Shown here: positions 61,556 to 64,000 of the stretch, piece after piece
Numbering within the stretch: position 1 is the stretch's first letter
How the letters are laid out: each line of letters opens with the position of its first letter
Assembly: GCF_030285665.1 (NCBI RefSeq)
Contig: NZ_CP127295.1
Coordinates: 9,982,001 to 10,046,000 of the forward strand
From: Amycolatopsis mongoliensis
GTDB lineage: Bacteria > Actinomycetota > Actinomycetes > Mycobacteriales > Pseudonocardiaceae
Direction: 5' to 3'
DNA: 64,000 nucleotides
The notes under the pieces: model-generated
Seen by the model: only the letters and a program-made list of their open reading frames with translations
Told to the model about the DNA's origin: nothing
Database searches by the model: none
Translations under genes and position numbers: made by a program

Positions 61556-64000
61556 TCAGGCCTTGGCGACCGAGACCGTCACCTTCGTGCCGTCGCCGAC
61601 CGTGCCGGCGGAGCCCTCGGCCACCGGGGCGTGGGTCACCGACGTCGCCAGCGTCTCCGACGCCAGGAACTCCTGGTGCCGCTCCGCCGCTTCGACGACC
61701 TCGGAAGGCGCGTCCACGGTCAGCGCGATCCGGTCGGCGACGTCCAGCCCGGCGTCGCGGCGCGCCTGCTGCACGACCCGGACCAGGTCGCGGACCAGGC
61801 CCTCGGCCGCCAGCTCCGGCGTCACCTCGGTGTCGATCAGGACCAGCCCGGACCCGCCGGGCAGCTCCGCCGCCGCGCCGCCGCCCTTGGCGACCAGCCG
61901 CCGCTCGAACTCGCCTTCCCGCAGCGAGATCCCGGCCGCGACGACGGTGTCGCCCTGCAGCGACCAGTCACCCGCCTTGACGGCCTTGATCACGGTCTGG
62001 ACGTCCTTGCCCAGGCGCGGGCCGGCCGCGCGCGCGTTGACCGCGACCTCGAACCCGCCGTGCGCGGCGACGTCGGTGGTCAGCTCGACCGCCTTGACGT
62101 TCACCTCGTCGCGCAGGATGTCGGCGAAGGGCGCCATCGACTCGGCGTCACCGGCCGCCACGACCAGCGAAGCCAGCGGCAGCCGCACGCGCAGCTTGTT
62201 CGCCTTCCGCAGCGACAGCGCCGACGACGCCACCTGCCGCACCCGGTCCATCGCGGTGACCAGCGCGGCGTCCGCGGGCAGGTCGAGCGCGTTCGGCCAG
62301 TCGCTCAGGTGCACCGAGCGGCCGCCGGTGAGACCGCGCCAGACCACCTCGGTGGTCAGCGGCAGCAGCGGCGCCGCGACGCGCGAGGTCACCTCCAGGA
62401 CGGTGTGCAGTGTGTCGATCGCGTCCTTGTCGCCCGCCCAGAAGCGGTCGCGGGAGCGCCGGACGTACCAGTTCGTGAGGACCTCGAGGAAGTCCCGCAC
62501 GGTCTGGCACGCGCCCGCGACGTCGTAGCTGTCCATCGCGCACTCGACGTCGGTGACCAGCTCGTGCGTCTTCGCCAGGACGTACCGGTCGAGCACGTTC
62601 GGCGAATCCGTGCGCCACTGGCCTTCCACGCCCTCGGCGTTCGCGTAGAGCGCGAGGAAGTAGTACGAGTTCCACAGCGGCAGCACGGCCTGGCGGACGG
62701 CGTCGCGGATGCCCTTGTCGGTGACGACCAGGTTGCCGCCGCGCAGGATCGGGCTCGCCATCAGGTACCAGCGCATGGCGTCGGAGCCGTCGCGCTCGAA
62801 CACCTCGTTGACGTCCGGGTAGTTGCGCAGCGACTTGGACATCTTCGCGCCGTCGGAGCCCAGCACGATGCCGTGCGCGACGCAGGCGCGGAACGCCGGC
62901 CGGTCGAACAGCGCCGTCGCGAGCACGTGCAGCAGGTAGAACCAGCCGCGGGTCTGCCCGATGTACTCGACGATGAAATCGCTCGGGTAGTGGTGCTCGA
63001 ACCAGTCGGCGTTCTCGAACGGGTAGTGCACCTGGGCATACGGCATCGAGCCCGAGTCGAACCAGACGTCGAGGACGTCCGGGACGCGGCGCATGGTGGA
63101 CTTCCCGGTCGGGTCGTCCGGGTTCGGCCGGGTCAGCTCGTCGATGTAGGGCCGGTGCAGGTTGTCCAGGCGCACGCCGAAGTCCGCCTCCAGCTCGTCG
63201 AGCGAGCCGTAGACGTCGGTGCGCGGGTACGCCGGGTCGTCGGACTGCCACACCGGGATCGGCGTGCCGAAGTACCGGTTGCGCGAGACCGACCAGTCGC
63301 GCGCGTTCTCCAGCCACTTGCCGAACTGGCCGTCCTTGACGTTCTCCGGGTACCAGGTGATCTGCTGGTTCAGCTCGACCATCCGGTCCTTGAACTGCGT
63401 CACCGCGACGAACCACGACGAGACCGCGCGGTAGATCAGCGGGTTGCGGCAGCGCCAGCAGTGCGGGTACGGGTGGTCGTAGGTCTCGTGCCGCAGCAGC
63501 ACGGCGCCCTGCTGCGCCGCGGATCCCGTGCCGTTCTTGAGGTCCCGGATGATGTTCGGGTTCGCGTCGAAGACCTGCTGGCCTTCGTAGTCCGGCACGG
63601 TCGCGTCGAACTTGCCCCGCGCGTCGACCGGCGTCACCGGGGCGATCCCGGCGGCGTCGGTGACGACCTTGTCCTCTTCACCGTAGGCGGGCGCGATGTG
63701 CACGACACCCGTGCCGTCTTCGGTGGTGACGTAGTCCGCGGACAGGATCCGGTGCGCGTTCTCGGCGCCGGTGAAGTACGGGAACGGTGGCGCGTAACGG
63801 GTTCCGAGCAGCTCCGCACCCGTGTAGTGCGCGACGACCGTCGGCTCTTCGCCGAGTTCGCGCGCGTACGCGGCAACCCGCGCTTCGGCGAGCAGGAACC
63901 GCTTGCCGGGGAATTTCTCGCTCTCGACGACGACGTACCGCACCTCGGGGTGCACCGCCGTCGCCATGTTGGACGGCAGCGTCCACGGGGTCGTCGTCCA
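61556..64000 (-). CDS. ileS: Isoleucyl-tRNA synthetase, 3' part (5' end outside window)
   Basis: The last about 815 residues of IleRS. At the edge the frame reads [13 protein letters not shown] (editing-domain start); CP1 editing domain (about 63100-63900), then [11 protein letters not shown], the KMSKS loop in [21 protein letters not shown] (about 62830), and the anticodon-binding domain. KSLRNYP rather than KSLGN suggests the eukaryote-like type that is resistant to mupirocin. The stop is at 61556-61558. The N-terminal HIGH motif lies beyond 64000. Confidence 0.95.
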   Translation of the reverse strand, partial: WTTTPWTLPSNMATAVHPEVRYVVVESEKFPGKRFLLAEARVAAYARELGEEPTVVAHYTGAELLGTRYAPPFPYFTGAENAHRILSADYVTTEDGTGVVHIAPAYGEEDKVVTDAAGIAPVTPVDARGKFDATVPDYEGQQVFDANPNIIRDLKNGTGSAAQQGAVLLRHETYDHPYPHCWRCRNPLIYRAVSSWFVAVTQFKDRMVELNQQITWYPENVKDGQFGKWLENARDWSVSRNRYFGTPIPVWQSDDPAYPRTDVYGSLDELEADFGVRLDNLHRPYIDELTRPNPDDPTGKSTMRRVPDVLDVWFDSGSMPYAQVHYPFENADWFEHHYPSDFIVEYIGQTRGWFYLLHVLATALFDRPAFRACVAHGIVLGSDGAKMSKSLRNYPDVNEVFERDGSDAMRWYLMASPILRGGNLVVTDKGIRDAVRQAVLPLWNSYYFLALYANAEGVEGQWRTDSPNVLDRYVLAKTHELVTDVECAMDSYDVAGACQTVRDFLEVLTNWYVRRSRDRFWAGDKDAIDTLHTVLEVTSRVAAPLLPLTTEVVWRGLTGGRSVHLSDWPNALDLPADAALVTAMDRVRQVASSALSLRKANKLRVRLPLASLVVAAGDAESMAPFADILRDEVNVKAVELTTDVAAHGGFEVAVNARAAGPRLGKDVQTVIKAVKAGDWSLQGDTVVAAGISLREGEFERRLVAKGGGAAAELPGGSGLVLIDTEVTPELAAEGLVRDLVRVVQQARRDAGLDVADRIALTVDAPSEVVEAAERHQEFLASETLATSVTHAPVAEGSAGTVGDGTKVTVSVAKA

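Noticed and set aside
1..64000. A hidden biosynthetic cluster, prophage or defence island
   Set aside because: Genes are individual housekeeping and accessory functions; I found no megasynthase, phage structural gene, restriction system, transposase or cas gene.
1..64000. tRNA or rRNA genes
   Set aside because: No cloverleaf with GTTCGAATC-type arm or rRNA-like low-GC conserved block was seen on either strand.

Overview
The window is 64 kb of very GC-rich DNA (codon third positions are almost all G or C). It has many GTG starts, F420-type oxidoreductases, a SigC-like sigma factor, a SAM-IV riboswitch and many genes that look leaderless. Together these point to a mycelial actinomycete, most likely in the Pseudonocardiaceae; the gapped palindromes around TGAATGAGTCATTCA remind me of Amycolatopsis, but I could not test this by search. 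I see no rRNA, tRNA, prophage, intact transposase or secondary-metabolite megasynthase. It reads as a chromosomal housekeeping and accessory region.

Layout. 0.08-2.1 kb: MarR regulator plus DrrA/DrrB-type ABC exporter. 2.1-8.1 kb: class A penicillin-binding protein, deazaflavin-type nitroreductase, zinc-ribbon protein, PhoU-like protein, a second SSB, pirin. 8.1-13.1 kb: alpha/beta hydrolase, GntR regulator divergent from a ThDP-dependent enzyme, then a PLP decarboxylase. 13.3-16.9 kb: PAP2 phosphatase and a response regulator / histidine kinase / lipoprotein operon. 17-22.4 kb: SoxR divergent from an FMN reductase, DinB protein, two paralogous proteins of unknown function, two SDRs. 22.4-29 kb: RecQ, MT0933-type small protein, adenosine-deaminase-like protein, MoxR/VWA pair, aldo/keto reductase, a decayed oxidoreductase. 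29.4-36.5 kb: SigC-like sigma factor, PadR-controlled carotenoid oxygenase operon, DUF427, ROK regulator, MarR/PPOX divergent pair, SnoaL-like and PaaI-like proteins. 36.6-42.1 kb: ArsR, beta-phosphoglucomutase and GH65 phosphorylase operon, Ppx/GppA, an altered sortase. 42.1-50.6 kb: LLM oxidoreductase, YihY, fumarylacetoacetase, and a 1657-residue protein made of three DUF885 metallopeptidase-like domains. 50.7-64 kb: proline-rich protein, then a leftward run rluD-lspA-two membrane proteins-cysteine desulfurase-like enzyme under a SAM-IV riboswitch, M23-like protein, cation/proton antiporter, ArsR, penicillin-binding protein and the 3' part of ileS, which runs off the right edge.

Most notable signals. 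(1) The triplicated DUF885 protein. (2) A 242-bp mobile-looking element present twice in opposite orientation; it is bounded by CTAG and carries a 37-bp perfect palindrome, and its flanking CTAG copies supply stop codons. Three other convergent gene pairs here share one CTAG as both stop codons, which looks like the empty target site. (3) A second repeat family of 21-bp units with core CACGCGTG, found just after four leftward genes. (4) A recurring promoter layout in which a TANNNT hexamer ends 6-8 nt before the start codon, including one symmetrical divergent pair whose two ATGs lie inside a perfect 16-bp palindrome. (5) A sortase-fold protein whose catalytic cysteine is serine. (6) A SAM-IV riboswitch that may control a five-gene transcript including lspA and rluD.
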